Part shown: piece by piece, positions 31,901-44,515 of the stretch | How positions within the stretch are numbered: position 1 is the first letter of the stretch | Layout: the number at the start of each line of letters is the position of its first letter | Assembly (NCBI RefSeq): GCF_000224145.3 | Contig: NC_020169.2 | Span: forward strand, 4,050,957 to 4,114,956 | Source of the DNA: Ciona intestinalis | Lineage: Eukaryota > Chordata > Ascidiacea > Phlebobranchia > Cionidae | DNA length: 64,000 nt | Reading direction: 5' to 3' | Position numbers and translations under genes: made by a program | Notes under the pieces: generated by a model | The model's input: only the letters and a program-made list of their open reading frames with translations | Told to the model about the DNA's origin: nothing | Database searches by the model: none

Positions 31901-32854
31901 ATATTCTTCACTGATCTGAGTGTTGGTTTCGTGTTTGTTATACGCGTTTATACGATCAATAATCTGGAAATCGATGGTTTATCATTAAATACATACTTAT
32001 GTAGATATTGTCTCAATAGCAGTGTATCCTTAAAGGTTATAATTGGCCTATATGCTCATCGACGCAGATGGTACATCACGTTTACTTGCGTAACGTATTT
32101 ATCCTCGCGTGACGGGAAAACGTCATAAGAGCAAGTGGCATGTCTGCCAAGATTATGCTGTAGGGCTGTAGGCCATATTACAGTCGTATAACTTCATACT
32201 GTCGGGTGGCTTAGCAGTTTCGTATCAGCTTTTGAACTGTTTAATACTTAAGGACTGTTTTTACTCAAGGTTACGCCCATTAGCTCATGTATGTGGTAGG
32301 GTGATGAAAAATGGGACACCTTTACATTTTGTTTTCTCGTCCGATTTGGTAGCAAACAAAGAACGTTTAAAGAATTATAAAACCGTATTTTTATGACTTC
32401 CATAGACCGTTGGTAGTTGTTTAAAACACGATCAGAATATTTGAATGTTATTTGCTAAAGGTGTCCCGTCTTCCCCCGTTCTACTATATATTAATTGCTT
32501 GAAACGCTGTTTTAAATAGGTCGTTTGTAGGAAAAGAAGGTCTAATTATAAATACACACACATATATAGTATGTAAAATCTCGGGACATTGTGCTCTGTT
32601 GTTAAGTAAATACCACAAATTCCAGCATATAATGCACCCTACCTACTAAAATAAACATAACCAGCAGATTCGCCTTAAACATATACCTGCCATATTAGAA
32701 CTGAAAACGCCGCTAATACCAACAAAGCCCAAAAAACCTTTAGCCATATTTTGGCATTGTTTTTGATCTGCAGTATACCATGACAAGAAGTCTCTTCTGA
32801 GAAAGTGACAGCCAACTTTTTCTGTTTAGTCCTTAAACCTAGTTTAGGTTTCAT
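25978..32854 (-). CDS. Degenerin/ENaC/ASIC-family cation channel (last exon not found)
   Basis: Amiloride-sensitive-type sodium channel subunit with two membrane segments and a large Cys-rich extracellular domain. Exons in transcript order, all phase-consistent: 32687-32854 (exon may begin at acceptor 32888), 31854-31963, 31185-31281, 30691-30759, 30454-30573, 28764-28883, 28136-28285, 27518-27635, 26921-27019, 26466-26566, 25978-26164; about 446 residues. Evidence: cytoplasmic FSEETSCHG before membrane segment 1, HFPAVTICNSN after it, a LAFC...EVC pair, GIKFQVHSQDEPP, YSPWGACRP, TCNCRG, KCGCYQPCNEVKY and GISVYFDALS. The exon for membrane segment 2 with the G.S pore motif should follow in phase 1 below 25978 and was not seen. 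The exons at 29989-30085, 29582-29650 and 29345-29464 are second copies across a gap. The donor of 30691-30759 (GTTAAA) is weak. The 5' end, possibly with an upstream exon, is uncertain. Confidence 0.88.
26226..26280 (+). repeat. tRNA-derived SINE-like fragment
   Basis: GCAGTGGTTAGAATATTGG followed by GGATACTAGGTTCGGA, an A-box/B-box-like pair. It is interrupted at 26280 by a family A element. Confidence 0.5.
26276..26413 (-). mobile_element. Family A element inserted next to a SINE fragment
   Basis: GGAGATGGGACATC, CTCGTCCCATTTGGTAGTA, CACGACCGTTGTAATTG, AAAGGTGTCCCATTTTACCCC in that order. In the channel intron between exons 26164 and 26466. Confidence 0.7.
27755..27845 (+). repeat. Short interspersed repeat, family B
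   Basis: CGTGCGGCAGGTAAC ... CTGTTCTGTTTCATATACACC followed by TCGTGCCTGCTCACG. In a channel intron. Confidence 0.55.
27958..28062 (+). repeat. Short interspersed repeat, family B
   Basis: TTACTTATTTACGCTCGCGTG, GGCGGGTAACAACAGTCGTT, TTTCATACACCTCGTGCCC and GCTTACCAATTA. One of the most complete copies. Confidence 0.65.
28375..28472 (+). repeat. Short interspersed repeat, family B
   Basis: ATTTATTAATCCTTGCATGG, CGGGCAACGACTTAG, GTTTCATACAGCTCGTGCC, CCCTTACGAGTTATA. Confidence 0.6.
28940..29124 (+). mobile_element. Family A element
   Basis: TTGTTGGATATAAGATGAACACC at the left (19 of its bases quoted in family order), TACCAAATGGGACGAGC inside, GGCCCATTTTACACAACCC at the right. Diverged. Confidence 0.55.
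29143..29311 (-). mobile_element. Family A element, reverse orientation, diverged
   Basis: ATTCGCTTTATTGTCTCATA, AACCGTTTATCTTCACAG, GTATACGGGATTTTAAG and GTGTTCATCTTACTCCATAG follow the reversed family plan. It recurs at about 30262-30415 in the duplicate. Confidence 0.5.
29144..30211. repeat. Left copy of gap-flanked duplication 3
   Basis: Matches 30262-31407 apart from substitutions, small indels and one tandem-repeat expansion. It contains second copies of three channel exons: 29345-29464, 29582-29650 and 29989-30085. Confidence 0.9.
29771..29965 (+). mobile_element. Family A element (copy inside duplication 3)
   Basis: TAGAGTGGGGGAAGACGGGAC, GATCGTGTTTTAAACC, GTCGTGAGGATACGGTTTTA, TTTACTACCAAATGGGACGA, then a C-run at the right end. 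It recurs at 30973-31160, where the C-run is shorter. Confidence 0.8.
30212..30261. other. Assembly gap (50 N)
   Basis: Run of N between the two copies of duplication 3. Confidence 0.95.
30781..30890 (+). repeat. 20-bp tandem repeat, expanded in one copy of duplication 3
   Basis: Unit GTAAGTGGTAACTTGTAAGC occurs in four consecutive copies, plus a broken fifth (TTGTAACTTGTACATAAGTG) before the shared GGTAACTTGTAAGCGGCACG. The other copy of the duplication (about 29665-29690) has only one unit. It lies in a channel intron, about 20 bp upstream (in channel sense) of the 30691-30759 exon. Confidence 0.85.
30973..31160 (+). mobile_element. Family A element (second copy of duplication 3)
   Basis: Counterpart of 29771-29965 with GAGGGTACGG in place of GAGGATACGG and a shorter poly-C tract. 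Confidence 0.8.
31425..31520 (+). repeat. Short interspersed repeat, family B
   Basis: TTATTTAACCTCGCGTGACG, GGGCAACGAGTCGTTATAAC, ACGGGTGTTCTGTTACACAC, ACCTCGTGCTGCCAACTTAC. Complete family order. Confidence 0.65.
31650..31842 (+). mobile_element. Family A element
   Basis: TAGGGTGGGGGTAAATGGGAC at the left, GTCGTGAGGATACGGTTTTA and TTTACTACCAAATCGGAC inside, GGTATCCCATTTCCCCCTTC at the right. Close to full length; lies beside channel exon 31854-31963. Confidence 0.8.
32293..32487 (-). mobile_element. Family A element, reverse orientation
   Basis: TAGGGTGATGAAAAATGGGAC, CGTCCGATTTGGTAGCAAAC, GTTTAAAACACGATCAG, AAAGGTGTCCCGTCTTCCCC. Both terminal repeats readable. Confidence 0.8.
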
Positions 32855-32888
32855 TCTGGAAATTTCTCCTTTCAACGGTTCGGTATAC

Positions 32889-35095
32889 CTACACAAAATA
32901 CATAAGTGATGCATTTATTACCTCCATAAACTGAAACGATTTCTGTAAGATGTTTGATAAACCAAGACGAAACTTAACCTACAGGCTGTACCGCAAGCGC
33001 CTTCAATTAACAGAAGTCCTAAACTTTTAAGACGAATTCGGTCACATGTTTTAACGTATTGTTAAAACTCTCGTATTTCAATACAGCGTTTACACTGTTA
33101 CCTTATCCTTATAGCAAGACGTAAGATAAATCTTTCGTTATAACTTCAACTAGTCGCCGTGATTCAGCGAATGGACTGGCGAATCGTTTCAATTCCAAGA
33201 GAGCGTGAAAAGCGTGGGTGTACGAAAAAAAGCCTTTCTTAAGGGGCTATTATTACAGGCTTGTATACCCCCCTCTTGTCCAATGCTTTTCACAAACTTA
33301 TCCTGCTTTTGGGAAATTTATCTTAAATTGTTACGTATCCTATTATTTAAACGTTTTAGGACGCTTAAACCTTACATTAGTAAGAAATATGAATGTGCAA
33401 TTGCGTCATACCGACGTTCGATCAGCCATCCGGATATTACGGCGAATCTATAGTCTTTTATTGTAAGGTGAGCTAACGAGCAAACTGCTGCACCGTCAAC
33501 ACGATTCTTATGTTTACTCCCTTGTATTACAGAAAATAAATAAACAAAAATAAACAGTTCATAAAAACGCATTTTCTGGGTCTGTTTTTGCTTTTGAAAC
33601 TTCGGTGTTTTATTGAACAACAGGATTTTGGTAAATACTGGTTAAGCGTTTATAACGTATTTGGCTCAACAAAACCTAAATATATATGTACAGAGACAGA
33701 ATATCACGTGGCAATATACCCTCGTTGAACCTTGCTATATATTCGCGTTTGGTTGCTCTTAAAATGCGTAGTAATTAATGAGTTAATAACCCAATAATGA
33801 AAAACGTCGCTTTCTGTTAGAAGTGCACTTTTTCCGGTAATGGGTCTTAAGACCCTAAATATATTTTACGCTTAAGTTGTGTTGTATGGTCTCCATTTAC
33901 CATTTTGTTCGGTGTGGTTATTACGTTAAGGTGTGGGGAACCAAATATAGTGAATATACAGTTAGCTGTGGCTGTTACTAACCGTATAACGTTGAAGCAG
34001 TACAACGTTTACGACCTTCTGTTCTGCCTGTGTATATCCTGTATCAGTCATTCACTGTAATTTTCCGTGTACGCCTTTGGCAATTGTATGTCGCACTGTG
34101 TGTGATATTTATATGCGTGCGATTTGTTTGCTGTTTAATTTCACTGTTAAAACAGTGTTTTCAGACAGGTCGTTGCAACACATGTTAATATGACCCACAC
34201 TGTACACAGCCAATTTAGTCTGAGTTTGGGATATCGACAAATTTTAATGTCTTGTGTAGAACAGATTATATAACCTATAACGGGTACTTAGATTATATAA
34301 CTTATAACGGTATAACGGGTACTAAGACCTGTGTTAATATAACCCACACTGCACACAGCCAATTTAGTCTGCGTTTGGGATATCGACAAATTTTAATCTC
34401 TTGTTTAAAAAAAAAATACATAACGGGTCCTAAAAACTGCTTAACAGCAATGTATAAAACAAACCGTTTCCATTTTATGCTTTTTTAATATATTTATTTA
34501 CACTTTGTTGTTCTGCACATAATAAACCTATGGCGTTAAAATTGTGATCACCAACAAAAATTAACTGAAAGTAGTTTTATGTTCTGTTAAGAGTTAAGTA
34601 TGTTATATTCTGTATTCAGATCGTTACTAATGAAGGCACACAATCTTACACCACTTACGCATGCAAGGCACCACATCTTAAAATATCTCCTCTAAAAAGC
34701 AAGGTATTAACAAGTAATGGAAGAAAAGGGTACGACAACTAAATTGGTAAATTGTACTTCAGATTTTTAAAGGCTTGTTTTACAAGTAGGTTTATGAGAA
34801 AAACTATAGGTTTTTGTAATTTTAATAGAAGACTTCTAACTTAAAAATAAATGCTGCAAATAAAAAACAGAAGTGCATTTGTTAATTGGTTCGTCCGCAC
34901 TGGTTATTCGGAAAAATTATTGAAGTAAAAAAGGTTAATAACGTTTATGTAAAAAAGGTTAATAGTGTTTTGTGGGAATGTTAAAGAACAATTAAACGAA
35001 AAAGGAAGACCTATGAAATATAAGACACTATTTATGTACAAACTTATAGATATGGGCTATATATTATCATACATGGCATATTTGTGTGGTTGGTA
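32889..35095. other. Intergenic region between channel gene and SMIM14
   Basis: About 2.2 kb; should include the 5' end of the channel gene, possibly an upstream exon that I could not define, and the 3' flank of SMIM14. Frames at 33205-33620 overlap on both strands and show no family resemblance. A diverged direct duplication lies at 34183-34405. Confidence 0.5.
34183..34405 (+). repeat. Direct repeat pair with internal short repeats
   Basis: About 73 bp at 34183-34255 (CACAGCCAATTTAGTCTGAG, GGGATATCGACAAATTTTAA) recur at 34333-34405 with few changes. Between them TATATAACCTATAACGGGTA recurs twice in varied form. Confidence 0.8.
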
Positions 35096-36931
<1,836 letters not shown>

Positions 36932-39900
36932 ATGAAACTCAAAATAACTATTCCCAAAGACAAGAAACACACGGAGACAGTTACATGTGTAGCTTGGAGC
37001 TCGGCAGACGAAGTAATATCAACCGGTGACGATCATAAAGTGAGTGCGAAAAGTTTGCCTAGTTTAACTGGTCACAATTCATTTCTATTACGTTGTAACC
37101 TTTAAAACAGAAAAAGATGGCTATTCAATATATTGGAATGAGCAGTACACGCCAATAAATATCTGCATACAATATGTATAATAACCGCCTATTAAACTAT
37201 CTTTAGATTTTAAAATGGAACCTTGTAACTGGAGAGAGTTTTCCCCTGAGCACATTACCAGCAGATGTTTTCCCAACCGACATGTCAATCTTACCCAGCC
37301 AGTCAAAAGCTGGAAAAAATAGTTCGGATGTCTTTGTAATCACCAGCAGTGATGGTAAGATGAGATTATTGCGATCCTTTTAGTTGGTTTGTTAATATAA
37401 AATCTATAACTAAGACTTGGGAATAATCTATAACTAAGACATGGGATAAAAAGTGATGATGGTTTTAATATAGCATAACCCAGACCTGCAATGTATATGT
37501 ATGTCATTTTTGTTTTTATTTTATTATTCTGTAATGGTTTAAACAGATACTTATTATTGTATTTTCAGGAAAATTTCATCTTTTTTCGAACGCTGGTCGT
37601 ATTGAGAAGAGCGTTGAAGCTCACAAAGGGGCGGTTTTGAGCGGTAAATGGAGCAAAGATGGAAGTGCATTGCTAACAGGTATACCTATCTTATTTTAAT
37701 GTGATCAGTTACTAAAATAGGACATTCAGCGTTTTTGTGATAAACACATAAACTCACCCAGCATATAGGTAGCGAAACAAGATGGTAATGTTGGATTTAA
37801 TAACTCTTGATCTTATAACAAACAGTTTCTATTTTGCCTGACCCACAATGTACATCTTATACCGCAATATTTATTCCTCACAATTGTTAAATTATGCAGC
37901 TGGAGAAGATGGTCAGATAAAGATTTGGTCGCGATCTGGAATGTTACGTTCAACTCTTGCCCAACTACCGTGTTGTATTTATTCGGTTGTGTGGAGTCCA
38001 GAATCTGACAATGTAACTATGCTTTATGAAAGAATACAGAGTAATTGCTAAAAGTAGTTCATGATCTTACTTGCTGTCCTTAGGGCTTAAACTGTAACTG
38101 TAATAAATAAATATGGGGGGTTGGACACTACTAGTGCACCAAGTGTTAGCTATATACAAATCGTAAATACAGAGATATTTACTTGAATAAGTTACTGTAC
38201 CAACAATCTTTATAACATAAATACACCAATTTCGTTTACTTTCAGGTGTTATACACAAACGGTAAGCAATTGGTAATCAAACCTCTTCAACCTTCAGCTA
38301 AACCTTTAACATGGAAAGCTCATGATGGGATTGTGTTAAAGGTTGATTGGAATTCAGTGAATAATCTTATATTATCTGGAGGGGAAGATTGTAAATACAA
38401 GGTGTGGATTGTTGTAATAGCTTTTTAATAAAAATCTGGGGTTACATAACTTACATTCTTGCATTGTTAAAATACATTTACACTAATAATTATTAAACAA
38501 AGGTAACTCTATTAAATATTGTGCATTTATTACACCAATAATTGTCCATCATAGGAAACTTATTATTTATTGTGCATTTACACTAATAATGGTCAAACAT
38601 AGGGAACCTTATTAATTTTTGTGGTGAATGTAATTCACTTTACCACTGCTTGTTTGTAAAGGTCAAATTTTGGCTTAATTCTAAATCCCCTGTTATGTAA
38701 TTNNNNNNNNNNNNNNNNNNNNNNNNNNNNNNNNNNNNNNNNNNNNNNNNNNTTGCCTGACCCACAATGTACATCTTATACCGCAATATTTATTCCTCAC
38801 AATTGTTAAATTATGCAGCTGGAGAAGATGGTCAGATAAAGATTTGATCGCGATCTGGAATGTTACGTTCAACTCTTGCCCAACTACCGTGTTGTATTTA
38901 TTCGGTTGTGTGGAGTCCAGAATCTGACAATGTAACTATGCTTTATGAAAGAATACAGAGTAATTGCTAAAAGTAGTTCATGATCTTACTTGCGGGCCTT
39001 AGGGCTTAAACTGTAACTGTAATAAATAAATATGGGGGGATGGACACTACTAGTGCACCAAGTGTTAGCTATATACAAATTGTAAATACAGAGATATTTA
39101 CTTGAAAAAGTTACTGTACCAACAATGTTTATAACATAAACACACCAATTTCGTTTACTTTCAGGTGTTATACACAAACGGTAAGCAATTGGTAATCAAA
39201 CCTCTTCAACCTTCAGCTAAACCTTTGACATGGAAAGCTCATGATGGGATTGTGTTAAAGGTTGATTGGAATTCAGTGAATAATCTTATATTGTCTGGAG
39301 GGGAAGATTGTAAATACAAGGTGTGGATTGTTGTAATAGCTTTTTAATAAAAATCTGGGGTTACATTCTTTACAATGCTAAAATACATTTACAAATACTT
39401 TATTGTGCATTTATTACACCAATAATGGTCAAACATAGGGAACCTTATTGATTATTGTGGTGAATGTAATTCACTTTGCCACTGCTGTTTTGTAAAGGTC
39501 AAATTTTGGCTTAATTCTAAATCCCCTGTTGTGTAATTTGTAGGACATCATTTTTATAGCATATTATGCACTTACATTTTCTCTATATAATGAACAATAT
39601 GACCATATGAAGTTTAAACACAAAACAGTATAATTATCATGTTTTTGTTGCTTTCAGATATGGGACAGTTATGGCAGACCTCTATATTCAAGTGCTATCC
39701 ATGATTATCCCATTACTTCAGTATCTTGGTCACCAGATGGGAATCTATTTACTGTAGGATCTTTCAATATGCTTAGACTGTGTGACAGATCAGGGGTAAG
39801 TTAATTACCAATATTTTCGGAGACAAATAAGTTTTGGAGCAAGAGTGTCTTCAAATTTATTCTCCATGCATTAAACTGTCATGTTTTCAGTGGTCACAAG

Positions 39901-42900
39901 GACGGTAAACAGATTTAAAATACATTTTCATTTTTAGTGGTCGCATGGACTGGAGAAGCCAACCACTGGCAGTGTGTTCAATGTAGCTTGGAGCATGGAT
40001 GGCACACAAGTAGCTGCAGCATGTGCTGATGGTCATGTGATGTTGGCTCATTGTATCGAGAAGAGATTAGAGTGGTGCGAATTTGAAGTGACGTTAACTG
40101 GGAGAAAAACTATTGAGGTTTGGGATGTGTTTGATATATAGTTTCACCTACAAAAGTTTTAGGCTCAATTTAAAAAAAAAAAAAACGCTATGGGACCTAG
40201 GGGACAAGGACAACCAGGGTCGGTCCATTGCCCAAGATGCTACAAAGCTTATTAGAGCAATGTCCACTAAATTGCTTAAAGGTGCATACGCCTATAAGTA
40301 TCAAACCCGGTATTCTTTGGTCATGATGCAAAACAATAATATGGGACCTGAGATAATTAAAACCTATATGTTAACAACTTAACATAAAATAATTCATCTC
40401 AACTTTTTGTAAAGGTACGAAACGTTGTGAATGACGCTCACGAAACTTTGGAATTACGAGATCGAGTTATAAAGATGTCACTTGCATTTAAACATCTTGT
40501 AGTGGTTACTTCTTCACAGTGTTTAGTCTACAGGTGTGTCAAGTGCTTTGTTGGTTAGAAGAGTTGAGCATGTTACTATTTACCAACATATGTGATATGT
40601 GGGGTAACAGTCAGCTGTGGTCTAAATTTCAAGTCCCACATCCATGAGGTGCCAACCTTTTCTACAAAAAATAGAATCAATATAGTATCTTGAGTTTTAA
40701 AGCTGGAATGATTACGTATGGCTTATGAGAAGAGTTACATACATGACATTAGTCAATGTATTAACTGGCCTTTAAATGGTAACCCCAAATAAAAATATAA
40801 AAAATTGACTAAACATTTATGTTTTACACAGCACCAACAACTTCAACACGCCCGCCATATTTGATCCCCGGGATGGGAACATTTCCTTTATCCAACAATG
40901 TGAAAAGTAAGTTAATCATAAAGTGGAAATTGTAAACTTAGTTTCTAGTATTATTATTAAACATATTTTGTTACATTTTAACTTCTAATACTGTTACACT
41001 TTGTTTATGTTGTACATATTTTGATTGAAAAGTAACTTGTATATCTATAACTTTTTCTAGGCACTTTCTTATTGTAGACCATGTTGGGTTGTACATCTAC
41101 AGTTATGAGGTAATTTTTTTGCATTCACTATGGTTTAACAATTAGTGTCGGAAAGAATTAAAAAATCTGGTGCCAAAAAAATGGCACTTTGGTTAACAAT
41201 CGGTATCTGACACTGTGTAAAAATGGCCTTTTAAAGTGGCAGGCAAGAACAGTCATTATATTTTTATTCTAACACAGGTGTTTTGACTTTTGATTCATGC
41301 TCCTCATACCAAAGTGTTTGGTTTAAAAAGAAACGCCTTATTTTTTTCCTAATTCACCTTTTATATACAGGGTCGTCAAATTTGCTCTCCCAAGCTTCCT
41401 GGGGGAGTTCGTGGCTCTTCTTTGAGCATCCGGACTGTATCACTGAGTCCGGATGTCCTTGCTGTACGCGATGTAAAGAATGATCACTCAGTTATGTTGT
41501 ATGATGCAAACAGTGGAAAGCTGCTTGGAGACGGGGCACCTGTTGTACACACCGTATGTATAGGAGTGTTGTACTATTTGCTAGATTATTGTTTAATAAA
41601 ATACAAGATTACGCCATTAAACATAAACCTGATTGTTAAAAACAACACAAATAGAAAATATAGGGTATTATGTGTTAACTGTATCTATTTTATTCATATC
41701 CCCCAACCTGCACTACAGTTGTGTAAATTTGAGTCCCTTTTACACTGTGTCCCACTAAAGCCTAGATTACGATATAAAAACTCAAACTGCTCATCTTTTC
41801 TACAGATGGAGATATTGACCGTTCACTTAAGCCAGTGTGGTCCAATGTCCGACCGTTTTCTGGCAATCATTGATAAAAACCATGACCTGTATTTGACCCC
41901 TGTGAGGAAAACTTCTTCCAATCACAGGTTGCCAAAGTTGGGTAAGTTTGACCGGTTTTGAATATAGTAGATTGGAGTAAAATGATCCAAGTTTTTTATT
42001 TTCTTGTTCAGTTGGTAGTAAACAAACTATATAACCATATCCTTGCGACACAAATACGAAATACAAAATTATATGTGAAGGTGTTGTCAGCTTTTCCAGT
42101 AATTAGAATGTTGCCAGTTTTTTCTGCTGCACTAAATGTATGTCAACTTTTACTTTATAAAGTAGACTGTTTTACAGTAAGTAAATTTCTCCCCATATTT
42201 ATTTCCTCCATAAATTGCCTTCACAGCTTCCATGGTGCAAAGTTTGAAGTGGAATTCCAATGTTAACATCTTGTGTGGACTCCGTGATATGAAGTTGTTG
42301 GTTTGGTTTTACCCTCGTGCTTTGTTTCTTGATAAGGATATTCTGCCACAAACTTTACATGAAAGAGAATGCAGGTATTTTTAGAAGTATGGTTAATTTT
42401 TATACCAGAAAAGCAAGTATAAATTGCCTAATTTTAGACCATGTTGAACAGATATACTAAGTGTATGATAAAGTTTATAATTCATATACCAGCAATTGGC
42501 AGCAAAGCTATATACTTGAGTAAAGCTAAAGTTTACAAGTATAAACAGAGTTTAATTATGCAGTGAGTTCGGTAAAAATCCTGAGTTATGTGATTTTAAT
42601 GAGAATACGGTCATAGTCCGTCGAGCAGACGGGTCAATTTGTTCGATTTCAAACATGCCATATCCTGCCATGCTTCACCGCTTGGTGGCAGCAGATAAAT
42701 GGAACGAAGCTGTTAGGTTGTGCAGGTGAGTGGTGGGGAATATATATGCTAATACTACAATACTAATACTACAATAAATATATATATATTTGGTTTGTTT
42801 GGTTGTACTGTAGTGTAATAAATTGGAGTTACTATATAGATCCTCACTTTAACACTAGTTCATCAGTGAGTCTGTACGGTTTAAAGTTGTTTTTCTTGTT

Positions 42901-44515
42901 CTTTTTTCCTAATTCATGCACTACATTCAGTTTAGACATTCCCATATATTTTGTTACCTGTACTAATACATGGCTTGTTCACAGGTTTGCAAAACTGAAA
43001 TCGCTATGGGCTTGCTTGGCTTCAATGACATTAAAAGAAAAGGATCTTGCTACTGCTGAGATTGCTTACGCTGCTATTGGAGAGGTCTACATATCTTACA
43101 TATATATTAATAATACAGTTTGCCTATGTATATTCTGCTGCTATTGTAAAGAGTCGTAATATCTCACCTACATAATATAAATTTCAAGAATGGATATTTC
43201 TCAAGAATATTACAGATTTTATTGAAAATAAAGATGATTTAGCCGCCATCTGGCAATACTTTTTGGACCACATACTTAAAATATTGATTCCTGAAATGTA
43301 TGGTTCACTTATTTGGTCAGTTTTTCTTATGTGTTTGCTAATTTTTTTTAGTATTTTTCCAAGTTTAAATTCTTTATTTTAGGTTGATAAAGTTGAATAC
43401 CTGAAGCACATAAAGTCCATACCTTCAAAAGAAGTTCGAACAGCTGAGATTACTTTACTATCTGGCAGTGTGAATGAAGCTGAAGCTATTTTAATACAAG
43501 GAGGTATGTATGTGTTAGTTAAGACCTGAATTAATGGTTTGTAAGCCAACAAGAATGAGTAAAACATTGGAATCCTATGTTTTTGTGTTTTATTCTAAGC
43601 TAAAAATGTGAGGGCTTAATGGCATGGCAAATATGCATTGAGACTTTGTGTGTAGGTCTAGTGTCCAATACCACATTACCTAAACCACCAATTATCTAAC
43701 ATAAGTAAGTTTTTAACAGATAATATTTTGTGAATCTAGCTGAAATTCAAACTATTTTTTTGTTACAAAAATTTAATTTGAGTTTCTCTAAAAAATTGTG
43801 TTTTATATTTTATTAATCTTTTTTTTTGTCATAATTGTTCATTTGCAGGGTTTATATACCGTGCTATTCAGCTCAATTTGGATTTGTTTCACTGGGAAAG
43901 AGCTTTGGAGCTTGCTGTTAAACACAAAACACATGTGGATACTGTGCTTGGCTACAGACAAGTTTATCTCAACCAAATCCATAAACAAGAGACAAGCAAT
44001 AAGTTTAAGCAGTATTCAAAAGGGGTAGGTTTTAGTGTTGCTTAGTCTGTTTTATACTGTTGATATATTTTCTGGGAACCAATTAATTTTCGCATGCTTT
44101 GGAAGCTGAGTTTTAGACCAGAGATGGTCTATTACCTGACACCTAGGGTGCTTCAACTTATAAATTACCACTGGGTTCAAGAAATGTCTATTAAGTGGCT
44201 TGCCCAAGAACGCATACATATATCAGTGTTAGACATTAAACCCAATATCTTTTTGTTTTAATGTAATCACTCAACTACTTATTCAACTCACACAGACTTT
44301 AGTTTATAAATTTGTACGAACCCTATTAGTAATCACCAACCAGTAGCTTAAAATAGTATCTTTGCCCTACCAAGCATGCCCAAATCATCTGCTAATTTAC
44401 TTTTTGTTTAGAAAGTAGGACATGTTAACATAATATTTTTTCTTTCTAGGTTGAAATAAATTGGCAGAACATAGAGTCCAAGATTGAGATGGAATTGGAA
44501 AAAGAAGGAAAATAA
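36932..44515 (+). CDS. IFT80: Intraflagellar transport protein 80
   Basis: WD-repeat subunit of the IFT-B complex, which carries cargo from base to tip of cilia. Exons: 36932-37039, 37207-37354, 37569-37679, 37900-38012, 38246-38401, 39658-39795, 39938-40117, 40415-40533, 40832-40906, 41061-41109, 41371-41553, 41806-41941, 42227-42374, 42564-42725, 42985-43084, 43383-43503, 43849-44024, 44450-44515; 762 codons plus stop against 777 in human. All junction phases agree. Conserved marks: [11 protein letters not shown] at the start, [53 protein letters not shown] in the WD part; [39 protein letters not shown] in the helical C-terminal part. The copies of exons 4 and 5 at 38819-38931 and 39165-39320 are taken as the second haplotype and left out. 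Ends with EKEGK and TAA. Confidence 0.96.
37834..38702. repeat. Left copy of gap-flanked duplication 4 (IFT80 exons 4-5)
   Basis: Matches 38753-39538. It includes IFT80 exons 37900-38012 and 38246-38401, and an intronic imperfect tandem repeat at about 38465-38625 that is shorter in the other copy. Confidence 0.92.
38465..38625 (+). repeat. Imperfect tandem repeat, unit about 55-70 bp
   Basis: Three variants of the string GTGCATTTA..ACACTAATAAT followed by an ATAGGAAACTTATTA-like end. The homologous intron at about 39365-39450 has about one unit fewer. Confidence 0.65.
38703..38752. other. Assembly gap (50 N)
   Basis: Run of N between the two copies of IFT80 exons 4 and 5. Confidence 0.95.
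38753..39538. repeat. Right copy of gap-flanked duplication 4 (IFT80 exons 4-5)
   Basis: Begins right after the N run. It repeats IFT80 exon 4 (38819-38931) and exon 5 (39165-39320). Exon 4 here has TGA at 38845-38847 where the left copy has TGG (37926-37928). Confidence 0.92.
38819..38931 (+). pseudogene. IFT80 exon 4, second copy with in-frame stop
   Basis: 113 bases with intact splice sites (TTATGCAG acceptor, GTAACT donor). One G-to-A change turns the Trp of IKIW into a stop. Either a polymorphic null allele, a base-call error near a gap edge, or decay of a real duplicate exon. Confidence 0.75.
41963..42065 (-). mobile_element. Family A element, partial
   Basis: TAGATTGGAGTAAAATGATCC, TTCAGTTGGTAGTAAACAAAC, CATATCCTTGCGACAC. 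The only family A trace recognised in the right half of the window; in an IFT80 intron. Confidence 0.5.
44100..44260 (-). repeat. SINE-like repeat, reverse or degraded
   Basis: Shares the tail signals ACCACTGGGTTCAAGAAATG, GCTTGCCCAAGAACGCATAC and GTTAGACATTAAACCC with the other SINE-like copies. Last IFT80 intron. Confidence 0.45.

Noticed and set aside
33205..33620. Frames on both strands upstream of the channel gene, tested as its first exon
   Set aside because: None ends in a donor with the phase needed to join 32888, and compositions are not coding-like.
40113..40382. 89-codon plus-strand frame inside IFT80
   Set aside because: It begins in exon 7 and runs through the intron; the IFT80 exon chain with correct phases explains the region.
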